From assembly GCA_023433515.1 (NCBI GenBank), contig JAEZCN010000111.1, forward strand, positions 1 to 17,085: DNA of 17,085 bases, read 5' to 3'. Shown one piece after another: positions 7,263 through 13,854 of this stretch. The notes below the pieces were generated by a model. That model saw nothing but the letters and a program-made list of their open reading frames with translations. It was not told the DNA's origin and searched no databases. This DNA comes from Pseudomonadota bacterium. GTDB lineage: Bacteria; Pseudomonadota; Gammaproteobacteria; Steroidobacterales; Steroidobacteraceae. The position numbers were made by a program, and so were the translations under genes. The first letter of the stretch is position 1, and each line of letters opens with the position of its first letter.

Positions 7263-7750
7263 GAGCGGGCGGGATCCGGTTTGGCGAGCACCTTCGCCGT
7301 CTGGTCGGCGCGGAATTTCTTCAACGCGGCGTCGATCTCCGGACGCTTGTTTGCGAGGATCGCCGCGGCGGCGAGACCCGCGTTGGTCGCTCCCGCGACG
7401 CCGATCGCGAAGGTCGCGACCGGAATGCCGGCGGGCATCTGCACGATGGACAGCAATGAATCGAGGCCGTTGAGCGCCTTCGACTGCACCGGGACTCCGA
7501 GCACGGGCAGAGTGGTCTTCGACGCGACCATTCCCGGCAGGTGCGCCGCGCCGCCGGCGCCCGCGACGATCACCTCGATGCCGCGCGACTGAGCCGACGA
7601 GGCGTACTCGAACAGCAGGTCGGGAGTCCGGTGCGCGGAGACGACGCGCGTCTCGTAGGGAACCGCGAGTTTGTCGAGCGCCTCGGCCGCGGCGCGCATC
7701 GTCTCCCAGTCGGAAGACGAACCCATGATGATGCCGACCAGTGGTTTCAT
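7259..7750 (-). CDS. purE: N5-carboxyaminoimidazole ribonucleotide mutase
   Basis: Class I PurE, which moves the carboxyl group of N5-CAIR to carbon 4 to give CAIR. It has 163 residues, typical. Motifs: GIIMGSSSDWETM (6-18, phosphate loop), SAHRTP (38-43) with catalytic H40, and GAGGAAHLPGM. The ATG at 7750 gives the expected N-terminus. Upstream on the minus strand lies TAGTAT exactly 6 nt before the ATG and no Shine-Dalgarno, suggesting a leaderless transcript for the purE-purK operon. A REPIN-like inverted repeat separates purE from yjgA, and its left arm overlaps the likely -35 position. No purine-riboswitch-like structure is seen in the short upstream region. Confidence 0.96.
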   Translation of the reverse strand: MKPLVGIIMGSSSDWETMRAAAEALDKLAVPYETRVVSAHRTPDLLFEYASSAQSRGIEVIVAGAGGAAHLPGMVASKTTLPVLGVPVQSKALNGLDSLLSIVQMPAGIPVATFAIGVAGATNAGLAAAAILANKRPEIDAALKKFRADQTAKVLAKPDPARS

Positions 7751-7756
7751 CGCGGA

Positions 7757-7786
7757 ATACTAGCCGAAGTCGGTGCCGGGTGAGAA
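7757..7786 (-). promoter_or_regulatory. Putative leaderless promoter of purEK
   Basis: On the minus strand TTCTCA (7786-7781), an 18-nt spacer, TAGTAT (7762-7757), then 6 nt and the ATG. The -35-like hexamer is part of the left arm of the inverted repeat 7772-7860. The -35 match is partial (four of six to TTGACA). Confidence 0.45.
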
Positions 7787-7860
7787 AAGGCGGAGATGGC
7801 GCTCGTGCGGGCGAGGGCGCGATTCACCTCGGCTAACACCGTCATTTCTCACCCGGCACC
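7772..7860. repeat. REPIN-like inverted repeat A (purE/yjgA gap)
   Basis: Left arm GGTGCCGGGTGAGAAA (7772-7787) and its exact reverse complement at 7845-7860 enclose 57 bases with an inner imperfect hairpin (GCGCTCG near 7800 against CGAGGGCGC). The arms are identical to the first 16 bases of the arms of element C at 12001-12074. The right arm codes for the last residues of YjgA (VPGEK) directly before its TGA stop. Confidence 0.8.
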
Positions 7861-8357
7861 AACAAGGTTCGGAGTGCGCGGAACAGCTCGCGCGAGGCGC
7901 CTTCGCGGCTGCCCGAATCCACGCGTTCTCCCGTCGCCTTGCTTATGAGCGTCTGCAGGGCCTTGCGATCGGCGTCCGGCTGCCACCGGACAAGGTCGTC
8001 GAGCGCCGCCGGACCTTCGGTCAGCAGCCGTGCGCGCCAGGCTTCGATGCGCTTGTGTTTTTCGGCATCGATGGCCGCGCCGCGCGAGCTCGACTCGAGC
8101 GCCGCCTCTATGGGCTCCAGATCCAGGTCGCGCATCAGCTTGCCGATGTACTGGCGCTGGCGGGCGAGGCCGCCGCGCGCGGTGATGCGCTTGGCGAGCA
8201 GGATGGCGTCCTCGAGCCGTTCCGGCAGTCCGAGCGCCGCGATGTCGGATTCCTTGAGCGCAATCAGACGCTCGCCGAGATCCTGGGCGGCGGCGGCCGC
8301 GCGTTTGCGGGCGCTCTTGCTGGGGCGTTCGAATTCTGCGTCCGGGTCCTCGTGCAT
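7842..8357 (-). CDS. darP: DarP/YjgA family ribosome-associated protein
   Basis: DarP (formerly YjgA) binds the 50S subunit late in its assembly and helps maturation. The product has 171 residues (E. coli: about 183). Visible: a basic N-terminal stretch (PSKSARKRAAAAAQDLGERL), LKESDIAALGLPERLEDAILLAKRITARGGLARQ, typical of the family, and the C-terminal LLVPGEK. The ATG at 8357 was preferred over a GTG at 8381, which would overlap pmbA and sits too close to the divergent start. CAGAAT lies 6 nt before the ATG. The gene is divergent from pmbA with 14 nt between the start codons, an arrangement conserved in many gammaproteobacteria. The last codons and the stop lie against a REPIN-like arm, so the C-terminus may have been altered by its insertion. 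Confidence 0.88.
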   Translation of the reverse strand: MHEDPDAEFERPSKSARKRAAAAAQDLGERLIALKESDIAALGLPERLEDAILLAKRITARGGLARQRQYIGKLMRDLDLEPIEAALESSSRGAAIDAEKHKRIEAWRARLLTEGPAALDDLVRWQPDADRKALQTLISKATGERVDSGSREGASRELFRALRTLLVPGEK

Positions 8358-8371
8358 CGTACAATTCTGCC
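8358..8371. promoter_or_regulatory. 14-nt divergent start region of darP and pmbA
   Basis: Plus strand: TACAAT (8360-8365), 6 nt, ATG of pmbA at 8372. Minus strand: CAGAAT (8369-8364), 6 nt, ATG of darP at 8357. The two -10-like hexamers overlap by two bases. There is no space for Shine-Dalgarno sites outside the coding regions, and none is seen. Any -35 elements would have to lie inside the opposite gene. Confidence 0.45.
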
Positions 8372-9736
8372 ATGCAAGCACTCGTTGAGCCCCGCCAGGA
8401 AGTCGATGGCACCCGGATCCCCGAACTGAAGAGCATCGTGGCCGATTCGCTGCGCCGGGCGCGCGAGCTGGGCGCCACGCAGGCGGAGGCCGACGTCAGC
8501 CTGCAGAAGGGCCTGACTACCACCGTGCGCCTGGGGGAGGTCGAGACCGTCGAGTACCAGCGCGACCGCGGCATGGGTATCACGGTGTATTTCGGCCAGC
8601 GCAAGGGCTCGGCGAGCACCGCCGATCTGTCGCCGCGCGCCGTGGCCGAGACGGTCGAGAAGGCCTGCGACATCGCCCGTTACACGGCCGAGGACGACTG
8701 CGCCGGGCTCGCGGACCCCGAGGAGCTCGCCCGCGACATTCCGGATCTCGACCTCGATCATCCCTGGGAATTGGCACCGGAAGACGCCGTCGAGACCGCG
8801 CGCGCCTGTGAAGCCGCCGGGCGCGAGGTCGATCGGCGCATCACGAACTCCGAAGGAGCGAGCGTCGGCAGTCACCGGGGCGTGCGCGTGTACGGCAATT
8901 CACACGGTTTCCTCGCCGGGTATCCGTCGACCAGCCACAGCGTGAGCTGCGTGCTGCTCGCGCAGAATGGCGAGGACATGCAGCGCGACTACTGGTATTC
9001 GTCGGCGCGCGATGGTCGCGACCTCGAGTCCGCGATCGAGATCGGGCGCAAGGCCGGCATGCGCGCGGTTGCGCGCCTGGGCGCGCGCAAGCTCGCGACC
9101 CAGCGCGCGCGCGTGTTGTTCGCGCCTGAGGTGGCGCGCGGCCTGATCGGCCATTTTCTCGGCGCGGTGCGCGGCAGCAGCCAGTATCGCAAGAGTTCGT
9201 TCCTGCTCGGCGCGGCCGGTCAGCAGGTGTTCCCGTCGTTCCTCCAGTTGATCGAGCGCCCGCACATCCCCAAGGCGCTGGGCAGTGCGCCGTTCGACAA
9301 CGAGGGCGTCGCGACGCGCAACCGCGATCTCGTGAAAGACGGTGTGCTGTCCGGTTACGTGCTGGGAAGTTATTCCGCGCGCAAGTTAGGACTGAAGACG
9401 ACAGGCAACGCCGGCGGTACGCACAACCTGCTGGTGGAATCGGGCACGGGCGGTATCGAGATCGGCGCGTTGATGCGCGAGCTCGGCACGGGACTGCTGG
9501 TGACGGAGCTCATGGGCCAGGGCGTCAATGGCGTCACGGGGGATTACTCGCGCGGCGCCTCGGGATTCTGGGTCGAGAACGGCGCGATCACCTACCCGGT
9601 GCACGAGATCACGATCGCCGGAAACCTCAAGGACATGTACCGGAACATCGCCGCGATCGGCAGCGACGTGGACGTGCGCGGCGGCGTGCGCGTCGGCTCG
9701 ATCCTCGTCAGCGAGATGACCATCGCCGGCGAGTAA
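8372..9736 (+). CDS. pmbA: Metalloprotease PmbA/TldE subunit
   Basis: Non-catalytic partner of TldD in the heterodimeric TldD/TldE protease; in E. coli it matures microcin B17 and degrades CcdA. It has 454 residues, close to the E. coli length of about 450. Visible features: N-terminal domain with QAEADVSLQKGLTTTVRLGEVETVEYQRDRGMGITVYFG, then DRRITNSEGASVGSH; a C-terminal domain with RVLFAPEVARGLIGHFLGAVRGSSQYRKSSFL, which replaces the zinc-binding HExxxH of TldD; and GGTHNLLVESG, GVNGVTGDYSRGASGFWVENG and MTIAGE at the end. The ATG at 8372 gives the normal N-terminus and follows a TACAAT box by 6 nt, so translation is probably leaderless. The 3' end is followed within 4 nt by inverted repeat B. 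Confidence 0.95.
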   Translation: MQALVEPRQEVDGTRIPELKSIVADSLRRARELGATQAEADVSLQKGLTTTVRLGEVETVEYQRDRGMGITVYFGQRKGSASTADLSPRAVAETVEKACDIARYTAEDDCAGLADPEELARDIPDLDLDHPWELAPEDAVETARACEAAGREVDRRITNSEGASVGSHRGVRVYGNSHGFLAGYPSTSHSVSCVLLAQNGEDMQRDYWYSSARDGRDLESAIEIGRKAGMRAVARLGARKLATQRARVLFAPEVARGLIGHFLGAVRGSSQYRKSSFLLGAAGQQVFPSFLQLIERPHIPKALGSAPFDNEGVATRNRDLVKDGVLSGYVLGSYSARKLGLKTTGNAGGTHNLLVESGTGGIEIGALMRELGTGLLVTELMGQGVNGVTGDYSRGASGFWVENGAITYPVHEITIAGNLKDMYRNIAAIGSDVDVRGGVRVGSILVSEMTIAGE

Positions 9737-9739
9737 GAC

Positions 9740-9835
9740 GGTGCCTGGCACGGAAATCCCGGGAGAAGCCGCGATCACTCACCGCGCCGAATCGATGACT
9801 ACTCGGCTTCTCCCGGGATTTCCGTGCCAGGCACC
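9740..9835. repeat. REPIN-like inverted repeat B (between pmbA and yihY)
   Basis: Perfect 32-bp arms at 9740-9771 and 9804-9835 around a 32-nt loop. The left arm begins GGTGCCTGGCACGGAAATCC and ends CGGGAGAAGCCG. It contains an internal palindrome GGTGCCTGGCACG and shares the GGTGCC-n-GG and GAAATCCCGG blocks with element C. It fills the gap between two convergent genes and could end both transcripts as a long hairpin, although no T-run follows. Confidence 0.8.
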
Positions 9836-9842
9836 CTCTTCG

Positions 9843-11147
9843 TCAGTCGCCCTCTACAAGGTCGCGCAGCGTCAGCCCGGCGCAGCTCTGGCGCCAGGCC
9901 TCGTCCATCTTCGCGGACAGGCGGTCGATCGCGGGTAGTTTGAGGACGCTCGGGGCCACCTGGCCGGCCTTTTCGTTGCGCGCGATGTCGATCACTTCCT
10001 GCGCGGTGATGTTGCCGAGATCGCGCGCGGGCAGCAGGCACTCGTTCTCCGCGCAGAGGATGAGGCCGGCGGCCTCGAGCGAATTCACTATGCGCGAGAT
10101 CGCGATGCCCGGCATGCCGAGCTCCTGCGCCAGCGAGTCGATGGTCCAGCGCTGACTGCCGTCGTGGTACGCGCGGGCGATCAGAAACATGACCTTGAGC
10201 GTGAGCTGCTCGCGCTGCACGGCGGAGAGCCTGAGCTCCGTGAGGCCCATTCTCAGGTAGTTGCGGTTCTGGACGTAGAACGAGAGCTGCGCGCCGATCA
10301 GCAGGATCAGCCAGCCGACGTAGGTCCAGAGCAGCGCGATCGCGATGACGACGAAGCCGGCGTACACGATCGTGAAACGCGTCGAGATCACGACGAACGT
10401 GGTGAATATCTTGCCCACCGCGGCCCACAGCACACCCGCGGTGACGCCGCCGATCAGTGCCGGTTTCCACTTGACCTTCGTGTTCGGCACGAACATGTAG
10501 ACGAACGTGAAGATGGCCGCGACCACGAAGTACGGCGAGAGCTGGATGCCCCAGGCAAACGCGCGCTCCGCGAACGGCATGTAACGTTCGATGCCCGCAC
10601 TCGCGGTGCTCACCGCCTTGTGAGACAGCCCGAGAAAGGTCACGACGACGATCGGGCCGACGATGAGCAGCGCCACGTACTCCGTCACGCGCCGCGCGAA
10701 GCTGCGTGCATGTTCGACGCGCCACAGGTAGTTGAAGCTGTCCTCGACGCGTTTGATCGTGCCTAACAAGGTCCAGAGCAGCAACGCGAGACCGACGGAA
10801 CCCACGATGCCCGTGCTGACGCTGTCGGCGAACTCCATGACCTGGTTGGTGAGCTGGTGCGCGCTCGCCCCGACCGGCTTGAAGAATTCATAGATCAGCG
10901 GCTCGAGTTCGCGGTGCGCGCCGAATGCCTTGAGCACGGCGAACGCGAGGGCGACCAACGGTACCAGCGACAGCAACGTCGCGTATACGAGACCCATCGC
11001 GTGCAGGTTGATGGCGCCGCGCGACAGGTCACGCAGGATCGCATAGGGATAACGCAGTACGCGCAGCAGAATCGCGGTGGGTTTCGACCCGCTCGACCAT
11101 TCGCCGAACAGGTATTGGTCGAGCCAGTTCCACAACGCGGGAATCAT
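9843..11147 (-). CDS. YihY/virulence factor BrkB family membrane protein with C-terminal winged-helix-like region
   Basis: 434 residues. Residues ~20-300 are the YihY/BrkB integral membrane domain (once misannotated as RNase BN), with hydrophobic segments such as LVYATLLSLVPLVALAFAVL, IVGSVGLALLLWTLL, YVALLIVGPIVVVTFLGL, YFVVAAIFTFVYMFV and GFVVIAIALLWTYVGWLILLIGA. The family motif around DSFNYLWRVEHARSFARRV is present. After the membrane domain a soluble part (about 312-372) reads like an Rrf2-type winged helix: LKVMFLIARAYHDGSQRWTIDSLAQELGMPGIAISRIVNSLEAAGLI. No cysteine cluster like that of IscR is seen. The ATG at 11147 was chosen over a GTG at 11174 because a GTGACA-N17-TATCCT promoter lies between them. 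The molecular function of the family is unknown. Confidence 0.88.
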   Translation of the reverse strand: MIPALWNWLDQYLFGEWSSGSKPTAILLRVLRYPYAILRDLSRGAINLHAMGLVYATLLSLVPLVALAFAVLKAFGAHRELEPLIYEFFKPVGASAHQLTNQVMEFADSVSTGIVGSVGLALLLWTLLGTIKRVEDSFNYLWRVEHARSFARRVTEYVALLIVGPIVVVTFLGLSHKAVSTASAGIERYMPFAERAFAWGIQLSPYFVVAAIFTFVYMFVPNTKVKWKPALIGGVTAGVLWAAVGKIFTTFVVISTRFTIVYAGFVVIAIALLWTYVGWLILLIGAQLSFYVQNRNYLRMGLTELRLSAVQREQLTLKVMFLIARAYHDGSQRWTIDSLAQELGMPGIAISRIVNSLEAAGLILCAENECLLPARDLGNITAQEVIDIARNEKAGQVAPSVLKLPAIDRLSAKMDEAWRQSCAGLTLRDLVEGD

Positions 11148-11156
11148 TGGGCCATG

Positions 11157-11196
11157 AGGATAAGTGGCTGACACCCCGGTGTCACTGGATTAGATT
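11157..11196. promoter_or_regulatory. Interleaved divergent promoters with a palindromic core
   Basis: Plus strand: CTGACA (11168-11173), 17 nt, TAGATT (11191-11196), 6 nt, ATG at 11203. Minus strand: GTGACA (11185-11180), 17 nt, TATCCT (11162-11157), 9 nt, ATG at 11147. Both -35 hexamers match TTGACA in five of six positions. They sit in the two halves of a perfect inverted repeat, TGACACC-CC-GGTGTCA (11169-11184), so one regulator bound there could block or balance both genes. No Shine-Dalgarno precedes the 11203 ATG. Confidence 0.6.
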
Positions 11197-11202
11197 GACC
11201 GC

Positions 11203-12012
11203 ATGCCGGGCAGCTATCCCACGCGCATCGTCTGTCTGACCGAGGAGACCACCGAGACTCTCTATCTGCTCGGTGAGGAAAAGCGCATCGTCGGGATCTC
11301 CGGATTCACCGTGCGTCCGCCGCGCGCGCGGCGCGAGAAGCCACGCGTGTCCGCGTTCACGAGCGCGAAGATCGACAGGATCGTCGACCTGGAGCCGGAC
11401 CTGGTGCTCGGATTCTCCGACCTTCAGGCGGACATCGCGCGCGATCTGGTGAGTGCCGGCATCGAAGTGCATGTGTTCAATCATCGCAGCGTGGCCGGGA
11501 TCCTGCAGATGATCGCGATGCTCGGCGGCATGGTGGGCTGCGAATCGAAGGCGCGCGGGCTCGTCGAGAAGCTCGAGTCCGGAGTCGAAGACGTGCGGCT
11601 CAGCGCGGCGCGCTTCGCGCGCCGCCCGCGCGTGTACTTCGAGGAGTGGGACGAGCCGCAGATTTCCGGAATCGCATGGGTGTCCGAGCTCATCGGCATC
11701 GCCGGCGGCGAGGACTGTTTCCCGGAGCTCGCGCGCGAGCCGCTCGGGAAGAACCGCATCATCGCGGACCCGCTCGAAGTGCCGCGCCGCGCGCCCGACG
11801 TGATCTTCGGTTCATGGTGCGGCAAGAAATTCCGGCCGGAACGCGTGGCCGCTCGCGAGGGTTGGGCCGGTGTACCGGCGGTGCGCTCGGGTGAGCTTCA
11901 CGAGATCAAATCATCGATCATCCTGCAGCCCGGTCCGGCCGCGTTGACCGATGGGCTGAAGGAAATCCACGCGCACCTCGCGCGCCGGGCAGGCATTGCC
12001 GGTGCCGGGTGA
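11203..12012 (+). CDS. BtuF-like cobalamin-binding-fold protein lacking a signal peptide
   Basis: 269 residues of the TroA/BtuF periplasmic-binding-protein fold (COG0614 type). Visible: RIVCLTEETTETLYLLGEEKRIVGISGFT (first lobe, normally the start of mature BtuF), KPRVSAFTSAKIDRIVDLEPDLVLGFSDLQ, a linker helix, then RPRVYFEEWDEPQISGIAWVSELIGIAGGEDCF and PDVIFGSWCGKKF (second lobe). Proteins of this type are often annotated as cobalamin-binding. No signal peptide or lipobox is present: the ATG is followed at once by the first lobe, and the promoter sits directly upstream, so no longer form is possible. It therefore probably acts in the cytoplasm, and no BtuCD permease or ATPase is adjacent. 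The stop codon TGA is inside the left arm of repeat C. The ligand is inferred; another metal chelate is possible. Confidence 0.75.
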   Translation: MPGSYPTRIVCLTEETTETLYLLGEEKRIVGISGFTVRPPRARREKPRVSAFTSAKIDRIVDLEPDLVLGFSDLQADIARDLVSAGIEVHVFNHRSVAGILQMIAMLGGMVGCESKARGLVEKLESGVEDVRLSAARFARRPRVYFEEWDEPQISGIAWVSELIGIAGGEDCFPELAREPLGKNRIIADPLEVPRRAPDVIFGSWCGKKFRPERVAAREGWAGVPAVRSGELHEIKSSIILQPGPAALTDGLKEIHAHLARRAGIAGAG

Positions 12013-12074
12013 GAAATCCCGGCGTCAGCTGAACCTGGATCGCCGACTGACTCCGCGATTTCTCACCCGGCACC
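12001..12074. repeat. REPIN-like inverted repeat C (between the BtuF-like gene and purC)
   Basis: Arms 12001-12028 and 12047-12074 match in 26 of 28 positions around an 18-nt loop; the outer 18 bp (GGTGCCGGGTGAGAAATC) are perfect. The outermost 16 bp are identical to element A. It lies between two convergent genes. The TGA within GGTGCCGGGTGA is the stop codon of the upstream gene. Confidence 0.85.
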
Positions 12075-12080
12075 AACCCA

Positions 12081-12992
12081 TCAGTTCGTCAGGCGTTGCA
12101 GGGCCTCGACGTACTTGGCGCGCGTCTTCGCGATGATTTCCGGCGGCAGCTTCGGCCCCGGCGGCTGCTTGTTCCAGTCGAGCGTCTCGAGATAGTCGCG
12201 CACGAACTGCTTGTCGAAGGAGGGCGGACTCGTCCCTTCCTTGTACGTGTCTGCCGGCCAGAAGCGCGAGGAGTCGGGCGTCAGCACCTCGTCGATGAGC
12301 ACGAGATTTCCGTCCGCGTCCTGCGCGAATTCGAACTTGGTGTCCGCGATGATGATGCCGCGCTGCGCGGCGTGTTTCGCCGCGAACTCGTACAGCGCGA
12401 TCGCCGTGTCACGCACGCGCGCGGCGACCTCCGCGCCGACGAGCTTGACCGCGGCCTCGAAGCTGATGGTTTCGTCCTTGTCGCCGATCGCCGCCTTCGT
12501 CGAAGGCGTGAACAGCGTCTGCGGCAGCTTCGCGGCCTGCCTGAGGCCCGGCGGTAGTTTGATGCCGGAGATGGCGCCGGACTTCTGATAGTCCTTCCAG
12601 CCCGAGCCGATCAGGTAGCCGCGCACGACGGCTTCGAGCGGCACCGTCTCGAGCCGCTTCACGATCACGGCGCGATCGGCGAGCAGTGAGCGCTCATCCG
12701 GATCCTTCACGACCTCGTCGATCTTCCGGCCCGTCAGGTGGTTCGGCACGATGTGCGTCGTACGCGCGAACCAGAAGTTCGAGATCGAATTGAGCACGCG
12801 TCCCTTGTCGGGAATCGGGTCGGGCAGCACGACGTCGAACGCCGACAGGCGGTCCGTCGTGACGATCAGCATCGAATTGGCGTCGATCGCGTAGATGTCG
12901 CGCACCTTGCCCGTGTGGATCTTTTCGAGGCCACGCAGCTGCGTGGTGTGTACGGGCGCGGAAGTGGTGTCGGCTGGTAGCATAGTTGCCAT
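12081..12992 (-). CDS. purC: Phosphoribosylaminoimidazole-succinocarboxamide synthase (SAICAR synthase)
   Basis: Joins aspartate to CAIR with ATP to give SAICAR, the step after PurE. It has 303 residues, the longer PurC type rather than the ~240-residue E. coli type. Motifs: HTGKVRDIYAID (26-37), TTDRLSAFDVVLPDPIPDKG (45-64), EAVVRGYLIGSGWKDYQKSG (120-139), IIIADTKFEFA (213-223), and LIDEVLTPDSSRFWP (232-246). The reading frame continues open far upstream, but that part is the shadow of djlA. Two starts are possible: ATG at 12992 (MATML) or ATG at 12983. A TAATAT box on the minus strand (13000-12995) ends only 2 nt before the first and 11 nt before the second, so the second may be the real start (300 residues). 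The gene is convergent with the BtuF-like gene and divergent from djlA. Confidence 0.94.
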   Translation of the reverse strand: MATMLPADTTSAPVHTTQLRGLEKIHTGKVRDIYAIDANSMLIVTTDRLSAFDVVLPDPIPDKGRVLNSISNFWFARTTHIVPNHLTGRKIDEVVKDPDERSLLADRAVIVKRLETVPLEAVVRGYLIGSGWKDYQKSGAISGIKLPPGLRQAAKLPQTLFTPSTKAAIGDKDETISFEAAVKLVGAEVAARVRDTAIALYEFAAKHAAQRGIIIADTKFEFAQDADGNLVLIDEVLTPDSSRFWPADTYKEGTSPPSFDKQFVRDYLETLDWNKQPPGPKLPPEIIAKTRAKYVEALQRLTN

Positions 12993-13001
12993 GGATATTA
13001 A
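12978..13001. promoter_or_regulatory. Overlapping purC/djlA start region
   Basis: Minus strand: TAATAT (13000-12995) for purC. Plus strand: TAGCAT (12978-12983) followed 7 nt later by an ATG at 12991, or TATTAA (12996-13001) 12 nt before the djlA ATG at 13014. The purC ATG and the plus-strand ATG at 12991 share the palindrome CCATGG (12989-12994). No good -35 is visible on either strand, so the assignment is tentative. Confidence 0.35.
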
Positions 13002-13017
13002 CAAGACGCCGAGATGA
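12991..13017 (+). CDS. Possible 8-codon leader peptide coupled to djlA
   Basis: ATG at 12991 opens an 8-residue frame (MDINKTPR) whose TGA stop overlaps the djlA ATG as ATGA (13014-13017). TAGCAT lies 7 nt before the ATG, similar to the leaderless starts elsewhere in the window. djlA itself has no good Shine-Dalgarno, so terminating ribosomes could re-initiate on it. A frame this short can arise by chance. Confidence 0.25.
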   Translation: MDINKTPR

Positions 13018-13844
13018 GCTTCATCGGAAAGATCGTCGGCGCGATTCTGGGCCTGCTGATCCTGCGGGGACCCTGGGGACTCCTGATCGGGCTGATCCTC
13101 GGTCATTTCTACGATCAGAGCGTCGCGGCGGCGCGGCGCGCGGCCGCCTCCGGCCCGGGCTCGCCGAATGCCGGCGAGAAGTTCTTCACGACCACCTTCG
13201 AAGTGATGGGGCACGTTGCGAAATCCGACGGCCGGGTTTCGGAGTCCGAGATCGCCGCGGCGCGCCAGGTCATGAACGAACTGCGCCTCGATGGCGCGCA
13301 GATCCACGCGGCCATCCGGCATTTCACGCACGGCAAGAGCGCGGAGTTCGATCTCGAGAACGCGGTGGAGGAGTTCGCGGACGCATGCGCGCATCGCCCG
13401 GACCTGCTGCGCGTGTTCCTCGAAATCCAGGTTCGCGCGGCGCTCGAAGGCGTCGACATGCAGGGTCCCGCGCGCGTGGCGATCCAGAAGGTCGCCGATC
13501 TGCTCGAAGTTTCCCGGATCGAGCTGGCGCACATGGAGGCCGTGCTGCGTATCCGGCGCGAGCAGTTCCGGGCCTGGGCGCGCGGCAATGGCGGCGCCGG
13601 CCAGCAAGCCCCGCCGCCGAAGACCAGCCTGAAACTCTCGGCGGCGTACCAGATCCTCGAGGTCGACGAGAAAGCTTCCAACGACGAAGTCGCGAAGGCG
13701 TATCGTCGCCAGTTGAGCAAACACCATCCAGACAAGCTGAAGGCCAATGGGTTGCCCGATTCCATGCTCGAACACGCCAAACAGCGTACGCAGCAGATCA
13801 TCGAGGCGTACGAGCTGGTCAAGTCCGCGCGCGGTGTGACCTGA
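13014..13844 (+). CDS. djlA: DjlA-like membrane-anchored J-domain co-chaperone
   Basis: 276 residues. The N-terminus (about 3-32) is a glycine-rich hydrophobic segment (IGKIVGAILGLLILRGPWGLLIGLILGHFYD) that anchors the protein in the inner membrane. The middle (~50-180) is a TerB-like helical domain: FFTTTFEVMGHVAKSDGRVSESEIAAARQVM and SRIELAHMEAVLRIRREQF. The C-terminal ~65 residues are a J domain, AYQILEVDEKASNDEVAKAYRRQLSKHHPDK, with HPD at 238-240 that stimulates DnaK ATPase. This is the order of E. coli DjlA (271 residues), which is linked to envelope stress and capsule signalling. The ATG at 13014 gives the membrane anchor at the very start, as expected. The stop is 10 nt before the GTG of the next gene, so the two form an operon. 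No dnaK is in the window. Confidence 0.93.
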   Translation: MSFIGKIVGAILGLLILRGPWGLLIGLILGHFYDQSVAAARRAAASGPGSPNAGEKFFTTTFEVMGHVAKSDGRVSESEIAAARQVMNELRLDGAQIHAAIRHFTHGKSAEFDLENAVEEFADACAHRPDLLRVFLEIQVRAALEGVDMQGPARVAIQKVADLLEVSRIELAHMEAVLRIRREQFRAWARGNGGAGQQAPPPKTSLKLSAAYQILEVDEKASNDEVAKAYRRQLSKHHPDKLKANGLPDSMLEHAKQRTQQIIEAYELVKSARGVT

Positions 13845-13854
13845 GGCGAATCGT

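Noticed and set aside
9740..9835. Classical intrinsic terminator for pmbA
   Set aside because: The stem is very long but no T-run follows on either strand, and related palindromes recur at other sites, so a repeat element explains it better; it may still stop transcription.
11148..11174. GTG start at 11174 for the YihY-like protein
   Set aside because: The nine extra residues would overlap a GTGACA-N17-TATCCT promoter for the same gene and lack a Shine-Dalgarno; the ATG at 11147 fits better.
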